A DNA stretch of 5,866 nt from Planctomycetota bacterium (GTDB taxonomy: Bacteria > Planctomycetota > Phycisphaerae > WQYP01): contig JAKATV010000185.1 of the NCBI GenBank assembly GCA_021818565.1, positions 1 through 5,866 on the forward strand, given 5' to 3'. Position 1 is the stretch's first letter, and each line of letters opens with the position of its first letter. The notes under the pieces were generated by a model that was not told the DNA's origin, ran no database searches, and saw nothing but the letters and a program-made list of their open reading frames with translations. The position numbers and the translations under genes are program-made. Shown piece after piece: positions 1 to 5,866 of the stretch.

Positions 1-645
1 CCGATCTGCCTGGCCATCGGCGTTGCCGGTCCAGAGTTCATCCATTCCGACAATGTAAAGCCTGGCTGCACCGCGCTCAACGGTGTGCTGCGTATTGCAC
101 AGCAGTTTGATCCGGTGTTTATCCAGCAGCTTGCGCAAACGCTTATGAATCGCACGATGCGCAGAGCGGGGCCCGACATGCCGCCAGGAATATTCGTGAT
201 AATCATGATTGCCGAAAATGGCCACCACACCATCGCCGGCGCAGAGCATCGGCAACAGCGATTCAAGCTTATCCAGCGAACCGCCGCGATATTCAATTAA
301 ATCACCGGTAATGACAATGATATCCGGCTTCTCCGCCACCAGTTCGCTTATCACCCGGCGCAGGTAGCTCTGATCGGTGCGACCGGTATGCAAATCTGTT
401 AATTGGGCCATTTTATAGCCGTCAAATGCGGCCGGAAGATACGGCATCGCAACGTCAAAACGCGTAAGCTTCCAGCGTTTGGGCGCAATAAATCGCGGCC
501 AGATCAGTGCGGAAAGTCCATAATAGCCGATGGATTTAATTACCGTGGCCAAAGTTCCGTGCCGGAATATAACCTGTTCCAACCGGCGATCATGGAGAGA
601 TTTTTCGATATCAAACTGGGGCGTGTTGCGTTTTTTTCCGGCCAT
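1..645 (-). CDS. Metallophosphoesterase, YkuE/YaeI-like (3' end outside window)
   Basis: Calcineurin-like metallophosphoesterase, a two-metal phosphoester hydrolase. The 215 visible residues show the family motifs in order: DLH (D84, H86), GD (G114-D115, in ITGDLIEY) and GNHD (145-148). The later GH and GxH metal-binding motifs should lie beyond base 1, so the gene is C-terminally incomplete. Residues 1-60 are basic, with a weakly hydrophobic stretch at about 31-53 that may contact the membrane; no clear signal peptide is seen. I chose ATG 645; ATG 657 is in frame and would add four residues (MECG), and neither has a good ribosome binding site. The reading frame stays open upstream into the tonB end. 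It follows the tonB-like gene by 71 bp on the same strand and is probably the last known member of that operon. The physiological substrate cannot be told; YkuE, YaeI and LpxH-like enzymes share these motifs. Confidence 0.88.
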   Translation of the reverse strand, partial: MAGKKRNTPQFDIEKSLHDRRLEQVIFRHGTLATVIKSIGYYGLSALIWPRFIAPKRWKLTRFDVAMPYLPAAFDGYKMAQLTDLHTGRTDQSYLRRVISELVAEKPDIIVITGDLIEYRGGSLDKLESLLPMLCAGDGVVAIFGNHDYHEYSWRHVGPRSAHRAIHKRLRKLLDKHRIKLLCNTQHTVERGAARLYIVGMDELWTGNADGQADR

Positions 646-691
646 GCCACATTCCATAGAACATTGTTCGTGCGAGTGAGAATCAAATCTT

Positions 692-697
692 ACCTCC
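692..697 (-). promoter_or_regulatory. Shine-Dalgarno-like GGAGGT without a matching in-frame start
   Basis: A perfect GGAGGT lies 20 bp after the tonB-like stop codon. It is 34 bases from ATG 657 and 46 from ATG 645, too far to serve the phosphoesterase directly. The only start-like codon at good spacing is TTG 686 (5-base spacer), in another frame; that frame runs 48 codons and overlaps the phosphoesterase start. It may be chance, or a leader or coupling site. Confidence 0.3.
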
Positions 698-716
698 GGA
701 GAACCGGTCCGGGCAT

Positions 717-1892
717 TCAGGATGTAAGTTGATAACGAATAACAAATTTACTCTGCACCGGCTTTCCGCCCACGATATTGGGCAGAAACCGCGCCTGCAT
801 CAACGCATTGATAATCGCCTGATCAATACCGGCGTGCCCGGATGATATTAACACTTTCACATCAGCCACCGTACCATCGCGACGAATCGTCAATTGAAAT
901 TTTGGATTCACCAGATGCGCTGGCCACGCAAATTGATATCTCAGAGGCATGATCGGGTTGGGCGGCGGCTTGACGATACTTCCCCCTCCACCGACACCGG
1001 CCCCGCGACCGCGTCCCGGTCCGCCGCCGGTGGCGGATCCCAGGCTGGTTTGTGCTCCGGGCTTGAATAACTGTACCACCGCACCAGCACCACCACCAGC
1101 CGCGTCGGGCTGGGCACCGCGCGAATCCGGCTGCGGACCACGGCTGCGCGCACCGGTACTGGGGGTTTGGCGTTGCGATATTTTGGTCCGCAGCGCTTTG
1201 GGTGCCGGTTGATTCGCCGGAGCAGCCCAGGCGTTGTGATCACGCTTGATACCAATTATTGGTAACGTGGCATGAAGTGCATTGGCGTTATCCAAAAGGG
1301 CCAGAGCCTGGGGATGCGGCATGAAAAGGGGCTTATCGGGCAAATGAGGAGGTGCCGGCAGCGGGCCCGGGTGCCACCGGGCGGCCGGATTGGATGCAAG
1401 GTTGTCATCTGCGACGGATTGAATAATCCCCCCGACCGCGGTTGCCGAACCGTTGCCCTGCTCGGTACCGCCACCTCCGCCCATCGCACGCCAATGCAAA
1501 ACCCATAATGTTGTCGCCACCAGAGCTGCTTCAATGAGCACGGCCAAAAGGAAACATAACAATGCTGACACTGGAATAACCAACTCTTTAAGCCGAAGGA
1601 TAATGATGCGGCGTGTTTCAGCCAGCCAGGCCAGTTCAGCCGCCTCATCGGGTGATAAGGCGTTATGCGGTGTCAGCGCAAGAAGATCCGCGGGCGGCGC
1701 AGCTTGGTCATCGGGTTCCAGCAGGCAATTATCACCGCCGGAAGTGGAAGTCCCCGAAACGGCAAAGTGGGTGTCACCTTGAACGTGATCATCCGACTGC
1801 GGAACCTGACCGGTTTCTAACGGCAAATCGGAGGCTAAGACTTCAGAAGTCCCTGCTTGGCGCACGACGAATTGAACCGGAGTTTCACTCAT
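717..1892 (-). CDS. TonB-like energy transducer with long cytoplasmic N-terminus and Gly-rich linker
   Basis: Probable TonB-family inner-membrane protein, which passes proton-motive energy (normally via ExbB/ExbD) to TonB-dependent outer-membrane transporters. Layout of the 391 residues: hydrophilic acidic N-terminus 1-103; one membrane helix at about 104-132 (LVIPVSALLCFLLAVLIEAA and onward); a run of five glycines directly after it; a long low-complexity periplasmic linker with Pro-rich and Gly/Arg-rich parts (about 289-306); and a C-terminal TonB domain at about 325-391. The C-terminal signature is clear: FQLTIRRDGTVADVKV, then SSG, a D in GIDQAI, RFLP, and GGKPVQ followed by an alternating beta strand to the end. 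Classical TonB has a short N-terminus, so the roughly 100-residue cytoplasmic region is odd. I chose ATG 1892 (MSETP); GTG 1901 would add three residues, and neither has a strong ribosome binding site. No exbB or exbD is visible. It lies 66 bp after greA. Confidence 0.82.
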   Translation of the reverse strand: MSETPVQFVVRQAGTSEVLASDLPLETGQVPQSDDHVQGDTHFAVSGTSTSGGDNCLLEPDDQAAPPADLLALTPHNALSPDEAAELAWLAETRRIIILRLKELVIPVSALLCFLLAVLIEAALVATTLWVLHWRAMGGGGGTEQGNGSATAVGGIIQSVADDNLASNPAARWHPGPLPAPPHLPDKPLFMPHPQALALLDNANALHATLPIIGIKRDHNAWAAPANQPAPKALRTKISQRQTPSTGARSRGPQPDSRGAQPDAAGGGAGAVVQLFKPGAQTSLGSATGGGPGRGRGAGVGGGGSIVKPPPNPIMPLRYQFAWPAHLVNPKFQLTIRRDGTVADVKVLISSGHAGIDQAIINALMQARFLPNIVGGKPVQSKFVIRYQLTS

Positions 1893-1958
1893 GATTGTCA
1901 CACGGCATACCGCCGCATAGTCCTCAAAAGCTTTCCGGCCGGCCCGCGGAGTGGTAAA

Positions 1959-2438
1959 TCAGCCTACGGAAAGAACCGTGTAATGGATTTCCCCACGGGG
2001 CACCGATACGCGCACCAGTTGTCCGACCCTGGCGCGCATCAGGGCTTCACCCAGTGGGCTTTTAGCGGAAACCTCCATGATCTCGGCATCGGAATTAAAC
2101 GCATCGGTGTTTAATTCCCCGACCAGGCGGAAGATCTCCTCATCGCCACTTTTCTGATCCCGAACTTTTACAGTGCTGCCCAAAAATACCATGTCAGCGG
2201 GAATATCATCCGGGTTTACAACCGATGCCGCACGCAAGCGGGCTTCCATGTCCTTAATACGCGCTTCCAGGAGGGATAACTCTTCCCGCGCGGCATGATA
2301 ATCGGCGTTCTCCTTCAAATCCCCTTTTTCCCGGGCCTCGGCAATGCGCGCCGAGATATGCGGACGCTGGTCGATCATCTGCCTGAGCTGAGATTCAAGC
2401 TTCTTTTTTTCTTCCTTGGTTAACAATTGCATTTCCAT
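1959..2438 (-). CDS. greA: Transcript cleavage factor GreA
   Basis: GreA binds the RNA polymerase secondary channel and stimulates cleavage of backtracked RNA, rescuing stalled complexes. The 159-residue length matches the family (about 158). Residues 1-73 form the antiparallel coiled coil; its tip carries EKGDLKENADYH, with the two catalytic acidic residues D40 and E43 (D41 and E44 in E. coli). Residues 80-159 are the FKBP-like C-terminal domain, with LGSTVKV and the hallmark SPLGEAL at 127-133 before a final beta strand. The start at 2438 has GAGGTG four bases upstream; ATG 2432 is a possible alternative with a 10-base spacer. The gene sits 78 bp after the TPR/YggX-like gene and 66 bp before the tonB-like gene, all on one strand. 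GreA is favoured over GreB by the tip sequence and general similarity, though the two paralogues are close. Confidence 0.93.
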   Translation of the reverse strand: MEMQLLTKEEKKKLESQLRQMIDQRPHISARIAEAREKGDLKENADYHAAREELSLLEARIKDMEARLRAASVVNPDDIPADMVFLGSTVKVRDQKSGDEEIFRLVGELNTDAFNSDAEIMEVSAKSPLGEALMRARVGQLVRVSVPRGEIHYTVLSVG

Positions 2439-2442
2439 GCAT

Positions 2443-2448
2443 CACCTC
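2443..2448 (-). promoter_or_regulatory. greA ribosome binding site
   Basis: GAGGTG on the minus strand, four bases before ATG 2438. It supports 2438 as start, with ATG 2432 as a second possibility at ten bases. Confidence 0.6.
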
Positions 2449-2516
2449 GCTGGTATGAGATTAATACTTTAGCCGTGCGTGCCTGTTGCCGCACCGCCAT
2501 CTGCCACAATCTTACA

Positions 2517-3113
2517 TCAATTCAAGCCAAGAAACGTCATCATATGCTGGTCGTAAATTTCCTGTGCTGACGCCTCCGTGAGATTCAGCCGCAATTCATT
2601 GATCACTTTCGTCCCCTCACGAATCCAAAGCTGGAAACACGGCCCGCAAATACTGGCGTGAATCTGTTCTCCCAAGGCTCCGCTGAAGGGTCGATCTTTC
2701 ATTTTCGGGCCAATGCGCCCGCAGCGACGGCACTGAATATTACCGGCGGACACCAATTCCGGCGTAAGTTCCGCCTGTTTGGTTTCCGGAATCGGAGATC
2801 CGAGTTCCTTGAGCATATCCGCCATTTGATTTCTGGGCATCAGATCACCCTGATCATGGGCAACCCGATAGCCGCGCGTAAGCGTATTCACAGCCCCCTC
2901 CGGATCGCCTACACCACGCTGGGCCTCCGCCAGGAGAACATAAGCGGGCGACAGCCCGGATTTAAGCTGCAAAGCCCGCATCAGCACGGGAATGGCCTCT
3001 TTATACATCTGGCCTTCCACATAAGCCCTGCCCAAGGACATAAATCCAAGCTCGTTTTGCGGGTCTGCTTCGGTCATGCTCTTGAACCGGTCTATGCGTG
3101 CTTGATCAACCAT
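2517..3113 (-). CDS. TPR protein fused to a YggX-like Fe(2+)-trafficking domain
   Basis: Two-part cytoplasmic protein of 198 residues. Residues about 21-54 and 55-88 form two TPR-like helical repeats (NELGFMSLGRAYVEGQMYKE begins the first; the second starts LSPAYVLLAEAQ). Residues about 125-198 resemble YggX, a small protein tied to Fe(II) handling and protection of iron-sulfur enzymes from oxidation: compare PFSGALGEQI with E. coli LYPGELGKRI, TKVINELRLNL with TMLVNEKKLNM, and DQHMMTFL with EAEMVQFL. Unlike E. coli YggX, which has one conserved Cys here, this domain has two CxxC pairs (C128/C131 and C156/C159), suggesting a zinc or iron site. The start is ambiguous: GGAG at 3124-3127 lies 1, 4 and 10 bases before ATG 3122, 3119 and 3113; I chose 3113 (MVDQARIDRF). 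It is the first gene of the presumed operon. The fold assignment is by eye; the biochemical role is inferred. Confidence 0.82.
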   Translation of the reverse strand: MVDQARIDRFKSMTEADPQNELGFMSLGRAYVEGQMYKEAIPVLMRALQLKSGLSPAYVLLAEAQRGVGDPEGAVNTLTRGYRVAHDQGDLMPRNQMADMLKELGSPIPETKQAELTPELVSAGNIQCRRCGRIGPKMKDRPFSGALGEQIHASICGPCFQLWIREGTKVINELRLNLTEASAQEIYDQHMMTFLGLN

Positions 3114-3359
3114 ACCCATCATACTCCATCACATACAGCCTGATACGCCGCAACAACTGCAAATCGATATCAAACTGTCTTACTATAGATTCTACCGGCT
3201 AACTCCGGCAGAACAAAGCGTTATGAAAACATCCATTCATCAATCCTGCCATTACCAACTGCCACGAAACCTCTCGATCCCCGAATCCCAAGCCACCCGC
3301 CAACCACATATCCCAAGTTCGTCGATTGTCGATCGTGAGTCATCGCACTTTCATTGGCC

Positions 3360-3389
3360 ATTGTATGCGCCCGCCCGCGGGGTTATGAA
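3360..3389 (-). promoter_or_regulatory. Candidate sigma70-like promoter reading toward the TPR/YggX operon
   Basis: On the minus strand TTCATA (3389-3384) is followed after 18 bp by TACAAT (3365-3360), 4/6 and 5/6 matches to consensus. It would give a long leader of about 240 bases before ATG 3113, which weakens the case. The -35 lies inside the left arm of the 12-bp inverted repeat. Confidence 0.35.
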
Positions 3390-3524
3390 TACGTTCTTTT
3401 GACCCAGTGCAGCTGCAATGGATTTGACAAAAAGTAAAGGAAACAGGGACAAATTGATAATTAAGCGGCCCGGGGCGGTTTCCAGCGGTACTCATTGCCG
3501 GAAATTTCGGTTAACGTATTCATA
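3384..3524. repeat. 12-bp perfect inverted repeat, arms 3384-3395 and 3513-3524
   Basis: TATGAATACGTT at 3384-3395 is the exact reverse complement of AACGTATTCATA at 3513-3524; arm centres are 129 bp apart. Neither flank extends the match. In each arm the six bases facing outward (TTCATA) fit the -35 of a candidate promoter pointing away from the other arm. This arrangement fits a shared operator or activator site for the divergent genes, but a random match of this length in about 500 bp, although unlikely (roughly 1% by simple counting), is possible. Confidence 0.45.
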
Positions 3525-3547
3525 GTTTTCGGCTCGGCGAATAAAAT
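3519..3547 (+). promoter_or_regulatory. Candidate sigma70-like promoter for the arabinofuranosidase gene
   Basis: TTCATA (3519-3524), a 17-bp spacer, then TAAAAT (3542-3547): 4/6 and 5/6 matches to consensus at ideal spacing. Transcription would begin near 3554, giving a leader of about 85 bases before ATG 3640. The -35 forms the end of the right repeat arm, so a protein bound there could block or assist polymerase. Confidence 0.42.
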
Positions 3548-3625
3548 GCGGGTGCTTTTCCCGACCCAACCGGGATCAGTCAGCAAGAGCCTGTTACAAA
3601 GTTCAGTTACGCGGCCACTGTGCGT

Positions 3626-3631
3626 GAGGAG
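3626..3631 (+). promoter_or_regulatory. Strong ribosome binding site of the GH51 gene
   Basis: GAGGAG with an eight-base spacer to ATG 3640. It fixes the start codon, which also gives a clean signal peptide. Confidence 0.8.
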
Positions 3632-3639
3632 TTTCTGTC

Positions 3640-5866
3640 ATGCGTTATTCATTACTCAAAAAAACCGGGGTTATGGGCATTGTGCTGGCAACCTTGTCCA
3701 TGGTGCTTTTGTGCGGCAAACCTCTTTTTGCCGCCACTACGGATATGACAATCAATGTAGCCAAGCCCGGTATTCACGTTTCGCCAAACTTATGGGGAAT
3801 ATTTTTTGAGGAAATTAATTATGCCGGCCAAGGTGGACTTTATGCCCAATTGGTCAAGAATGGAACATTCAAATGGATCGACAATCAGAATCATCCAGCC
3901 GGGTGGTCGTTGTCCAGCAAAGCTCCGCGGCAGGCAAGCCTGTGGGTGGATTCCAATCACGCATTGAATAAGATCAATCCGTTAGCGGCACGCGTGACCG
4001 TTTACTACACCACTCCCCCAGGATCGGTTAAATTGGTCAATAGTGGTTATTGGGGGATGAACTTTAAAACAGGGCGATCCTACAAATTAAGCTTTTACGC
4101 CCGGAAAAGTCCGGGTATGGGCGGCAGTGTTACAGCCGAACTGCTGGCGGCCGACGGAAAAGTGCTCGGGTCTACGGTTATCAATGGCATCTCCGGCCAT
4201 TGGACCGATTTTCATGCGGTATTGAAAAGCCATGGCAGCGATCCAATGGGGAAACTGGCTTTCGTGTTGTCAGGCCACGGATCGATATATTTTAATATTG
4301 TCAATCTATTCCCGAAAAAAACCTGGCGTGGATTGCCTTTGCGGCCACAATTGGCCCGTATGTTGGCGGCCCTTCATCCGTCATTTGTGCGGTTTCCCGG
4401 CGGCAACTATATTGAGGGAAATTCGCTGGCGGAAGGTTTTCTGTGGCAGAAGACCATCGGCCCGCTTGCGGATCGTCCGGGGCACTGGAATCCGTGGGGA
4501 TATTGGGTGACCGACGGACTGGGGTATCTGGAATTTCTGGAAATGTGCCAGGAATTGCATGCCAAGCCATTGTTTGGATTTAACTGCGGTATTTCACTGG
4601 GAGCCACGGATGTGGTTCCAATGAAAAAGATGGCCCCCTGGGTAAAAAGCGCCATTGATGCCGTCAAATTTGCGAACGCTCCAGTGGACACCAAGTGGGG
4701 TGCATTACGGGCGAAGTACGGCCATCCCGCGCCGTTTCATTTAAATCGCATTGAAATCGGCAATGAGGATTGGTGGAATCTCACCAATTATTATCCACCG
4801 CGCTACAAAGCCGTTTACGATGGCCTGATGGCCCAATTCCCGCACCTGAAAACAATTTACACCGGTCGCGCGCATTTGAGCAAAGCGCCCATTTATATGG
4901 TGGATGATCATTATTACAATACGCCAAGCTGGTTCTGGTCCAACCGCCATATGTACGATCATCGCAGCCGTAGCGGCCCCAAGGTGTTCGTGGGTGAATA
5001 TGCCGTAACGCATAACTGCGGCACAGGCAATTTGCGAGCCGCCCTGGCGGAGGCCGCATTTATGGGTGGGTTGGAACGCAATTCCGATATTGTCCGCATT
5101 GCGTCTTATGCGCCGCTGTTTGTGAATGTCCAGGGCAGCCAGTGGCATCCGGATATGATTCGATTCGACAGTTCCCGCGCCTGCGGCACGGTTTCATATT
5201 ATGTTCAGCAAATGTATTCGGAGAATCGCCCCACCCGGATGCTGCCGATGGCGATTGCACACCGGCCCATGAACGCTGTTAAGCCCGGCACATCCGGTGT
5301 TGAAATCGGCCTGGGGGCATGGAATACGCAGTCGGAATTCCGAAACATTACCGTGACCGCTGGCGGGAAAACATTGTATAAATCCAACTTCACCGCCGGC
5401 AGCTCCGGATGGACCCCGGTAGCCGGCCAGTGGTCCGTGCGTGACGGCAGCTACCAACAGACCGGTGCCGGCACGAATCTCATGACCGTGCTGCATTCCA
5501 GGCAGTTTCCCGCCAACTACACGCTTAATGTTCAGGCGCGAAAACTCGGCGGTGCCGAAGGGTTTTTGATCGCGTTCAATATCCGAGGCCTTCACCATTA
5601 CGTTTGGTGGAATCTCGGCGGATGGGGTGATACCGCCACCGGCTTTGAACACACACGAGGTTCACAACGCTCCGGCCTCGGCTGGCATAGCGGCTTTACC
5701 GTAAAACCCGGACGCTGGTACGATATTCGACTGGTGATCCACGGAGATCGGTTTACCGGTTATGTGGATGGCAAACAAATCCAGACCGAAAATATGGCTC
5801 GCTCCGGCGTACGGTTCAGTGCCATTGCCGGCATCAATGTGCCGCAAAAGACGATTATCGTGAAAG
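3640..5866 (+). CDS. Secreted GH51-type alpha-L-arabinofuranosidase (3' end outside window)
   Basis: Retaining glycosidase that removes alpha-L-arabinofuranosyl groups from arabinoxylan, arabinan or similar glycans. 742 residues are visible. Residues 1-31 are a Sec signal peptide (basic start, hydrophobic core, cleavage near LFA-A), so it acts in the periplasm or outside. LWGIFFEEINYAGQGGLY (51-68) opens the GH51 fold; about 74-220 resembles a CBM4_9-type binding region. Active-site residues match the known GH51 set: E57, R251 and N256 (RFPGGNYIEG), N375 and acid/base E376 (EIGNEDWW), H424 and Y426 (DDHYY), nucleophile E453 (VFVGEYA) and Q501. The C-terminal domain starts near YYVQQMYSENR (520-530) but gives way at about 552 to a LamG/concanavalin-like module (VEIGLGAW, LGGAEGFLIAF, HHYVWWNLGGWG, RWYDIRLVIHG, YVDGKQI). 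The rest of the beta domain presumably follows after base 5866. It is divergent from the greA operon; sugar control is plausible but unproven. Confidence 0.93.
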   Translation, partial: MRYSLLKKTGVMGIVLATLSMVLLCGKPLFAATTDMTINVAKPGIHVSPNLWGIFFEEINYAGQGGLYAQLVKNGTFKWIDNQNHPAGWSLSSKAPRQASLWVDSNHALNKINPLAARVTVYYTTPPGSVKLVNSGYWGMNFKTGRSYKLSFYARKSPGMGGSVTAELLAADGKVLGSTVINGISGHWTDFHAVLKSHGSDPMGKLAFVLSGHGSIYFNIVNLFPKKTWRGLPLRPQLARMLAALHPSFVRFPGGNYIEGNSLAEGFLWQKTIGPLADRPGHWNPWGYWVTDGLGYLEFLEMCQELHAKPLFGFNCGISLGATDVVPMKKMAPWVKSAIDAVKFANAPVDTKWGALRAKYGHPAPFHLNRIEIGNEDWWNLTNYYPPRYKAVYDGLMAQFPHLKTIYTGRAHLSKAPIYMVDDHYYNTPSWFWSNRHMYDHRSRSGPKVFVGEYAVTHNCGTGNLRAALAEAAFMGGLERNSDIVRIASYAPLFVNVQGSQWHPDMIRFDSSRACGTVSYYVQQMYSENRPTRMLPMAIAHRPMNAVKPGTSGVEIGLGAWNTQSEFRNITVTAGGKTLYKSNFTAGSSGWTPVAGQWSVRDGSYQQTGAGTNLMTVLHSRQFPANYTLNVQARKLGGAEGFLIAFNIRGLHHYVWWNLGGWGDTATGFEHTRGSQRSGLGWHSGFTVKPGRWYDIRLVIHGDRFTGYVDGKQIQTENMARSGVRFSAIAGINVPQKTIIVK

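Larger units (their letters stand above)
3461..3637 (-). pseudogene. Possible remnant: start-less 58-codon frame, perhaps the 3' end of a mobile-element gene
   Basis: The minus-strand frame opens after TGA 3640-3638 and ends at TAA 3463-3461. Its translation looks protein-like: it contains LLLTDPGWVGKSTRILFAEP and ends ISGNEYRWKPPRAA. There is no ATG or GTG before codon 39 (ATG 3523), no ribosome binding site, and the far end abuts the GH51 start, so any original gene has lost its 5' part. Directly after the stop comes TTAATTATCAATTTGTCCCT (minus strand, 3463-3444), then GTTTCC; this reminds me of repeat tails seen beside transposase genes. I do not recognise the family. An open frame of 58 codons arises by chance easily, so this rests on composition and context only. 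Confidence 0.28.
3114..3639. other. Divergent intergenic region between the operon and the GH51 gene
   Basis: About 525 bp with no convincing intact gene. From left to right: 3114-3359 shows only a 6-bp stem (3193-3198 with 3205-3210, including one G-T pair) and an isolated minus-strand -10-like TATAGT (3187-3182) without a good -35; 3360-3395 holds a candidate minus-strand promoter; 3424-3460 is AT-rich and begins with TTGACA but has no -10 at usable spacing; 3461-3637 holds a start-less protein-like minus-strand frame; 3513-3547 holds a candidate plus-strand promoter for the arabinofuranosidase. Confidence 0.7.

Noticed and set aside
941..1255. Minus-strand 104-codon frame and plus-strand frames at 949-1212 and 1453-1782 inside the tonB-like gene
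   Set aside because: They come from the GC-rich Gly/Pro coding of the tonB-like gene; their Arg/Pro/Val-rich products have no recognisable motif, while the tonB frame has a membrane helix and TonB domain.
1925..1958. GC-rich stretch around GGCCGGCC after greA as a terminator
   Set aside because: The stem pairs over only about four bases at its ends and no T-run follows, so a Rho-independent terminator is not supported.
3221..3361. Minus-strand 46-codon frame in the intergenic region
   Set aside because: No ribosome binding site; its ATG overlaps the candidate -10, and nothing in the product is recognisable.
3223..3402. Plus-strand 59-codon frame in the intergenic region
   Set aside because: No ribosome binding site, and a Ser/His/Pro-rich composition with no motif.
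3424..3429. Perfect TTGACA as a promoter -35 on the plus strand
   Set aside because: At 16-18 bp the sequence is GC-mixed with no -10; the nearest candidate, GATAAT at 3456-3461, is 26 bp away.
3703..3714. Lipobox-like VLLC in the GH51 signal peptide
   Set aside because: The residue before Cys25 is Leu, whereas lipoboxes need Gly, Ala or Ser; the LFA-A site at residue 31 fits signal peptidase I better.
3495..3809. Plus-strand 104-codon frame starting upstream of the GH51 gene
   Set aside because: It overlaps the GH51 signal peptide coding region in another frame and lacks a ribosome binding site and motifs; GH51 has a strong GAGGAG.
4741..5652. Long minus-strand frames of 135 and 152 codons opposite the GH51 gene
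   Set aside because: They are antisense shadows; the plus-strand frame carries the full GH51 active site across the same bases.

Overview
This 5.9 kb window looks like chromosomal DNA of a Gram-negative bacterium, most probably a planctomycete or close PVC relative. The main clue is the gene at 2517-3113, which joins a TPR region to a YggX-like Fe(II)-trafficking domain carrying two CxxC pairs. I associate that architecture with Planctomycetota from memory, without a database search. A TonB-type energy transducer and a secreted polysaccharide-degrading enzyme agree with an outer-membrane, carbohydrate-scavenging lifestyle.

Left part (1-3113, minus strand): four genes run in one direction and are probably co-transcribed. 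In transcription order they are a TPR/YggX-like protein (3113-2517), the transcript-cleavage factor GreA (2438-1959), a TonB-like protein with an unusually long cytoplasmic N-terminus (1892-717), and a metallophosphoesterase (645 to beyond base 1). Gaps are 78, 66 and 71 bp and no convincing terminator lies between the genes.

Middle (3114-3639): a non-coding region of about 525 bp separates this operon from a divergent gene. It holds a perfect 12-bp inverted repeat (3384-3395 and 3513-3524). Each arm ends in TTCATA, and each is followed at 17-18 bp, in the outward direction, by a -10-like hexamer (TAAAAT on plus, TACAAT on minus). This could be a pair of divergent promoters sharing a control sequence. 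The right half also holds a start-less minus-strand reading frame of 58 codons (3637-3461) that looks protein-like and may be the 3' end of a degraded mobile-element gene.

Right part (3640 to the end, plus strand): a secreted GH51-type alpha-L-arabinofuranosidase, cut off by the window edge. Every expected active-site residue is visible. It has an N-terminal carbohydrate-binding-like region and a LamG-like module apparently inserted in the C-terminal domain. The enzyme would release arabinose from plant or algal polysaccharide outside the cytoplasm. TonB could energise uptake of products, but a link between the two is only suggested by proximity. I see no tRNA, rRNA, CRISPR array, complete insertion sequence or clearly new multi-gene system.
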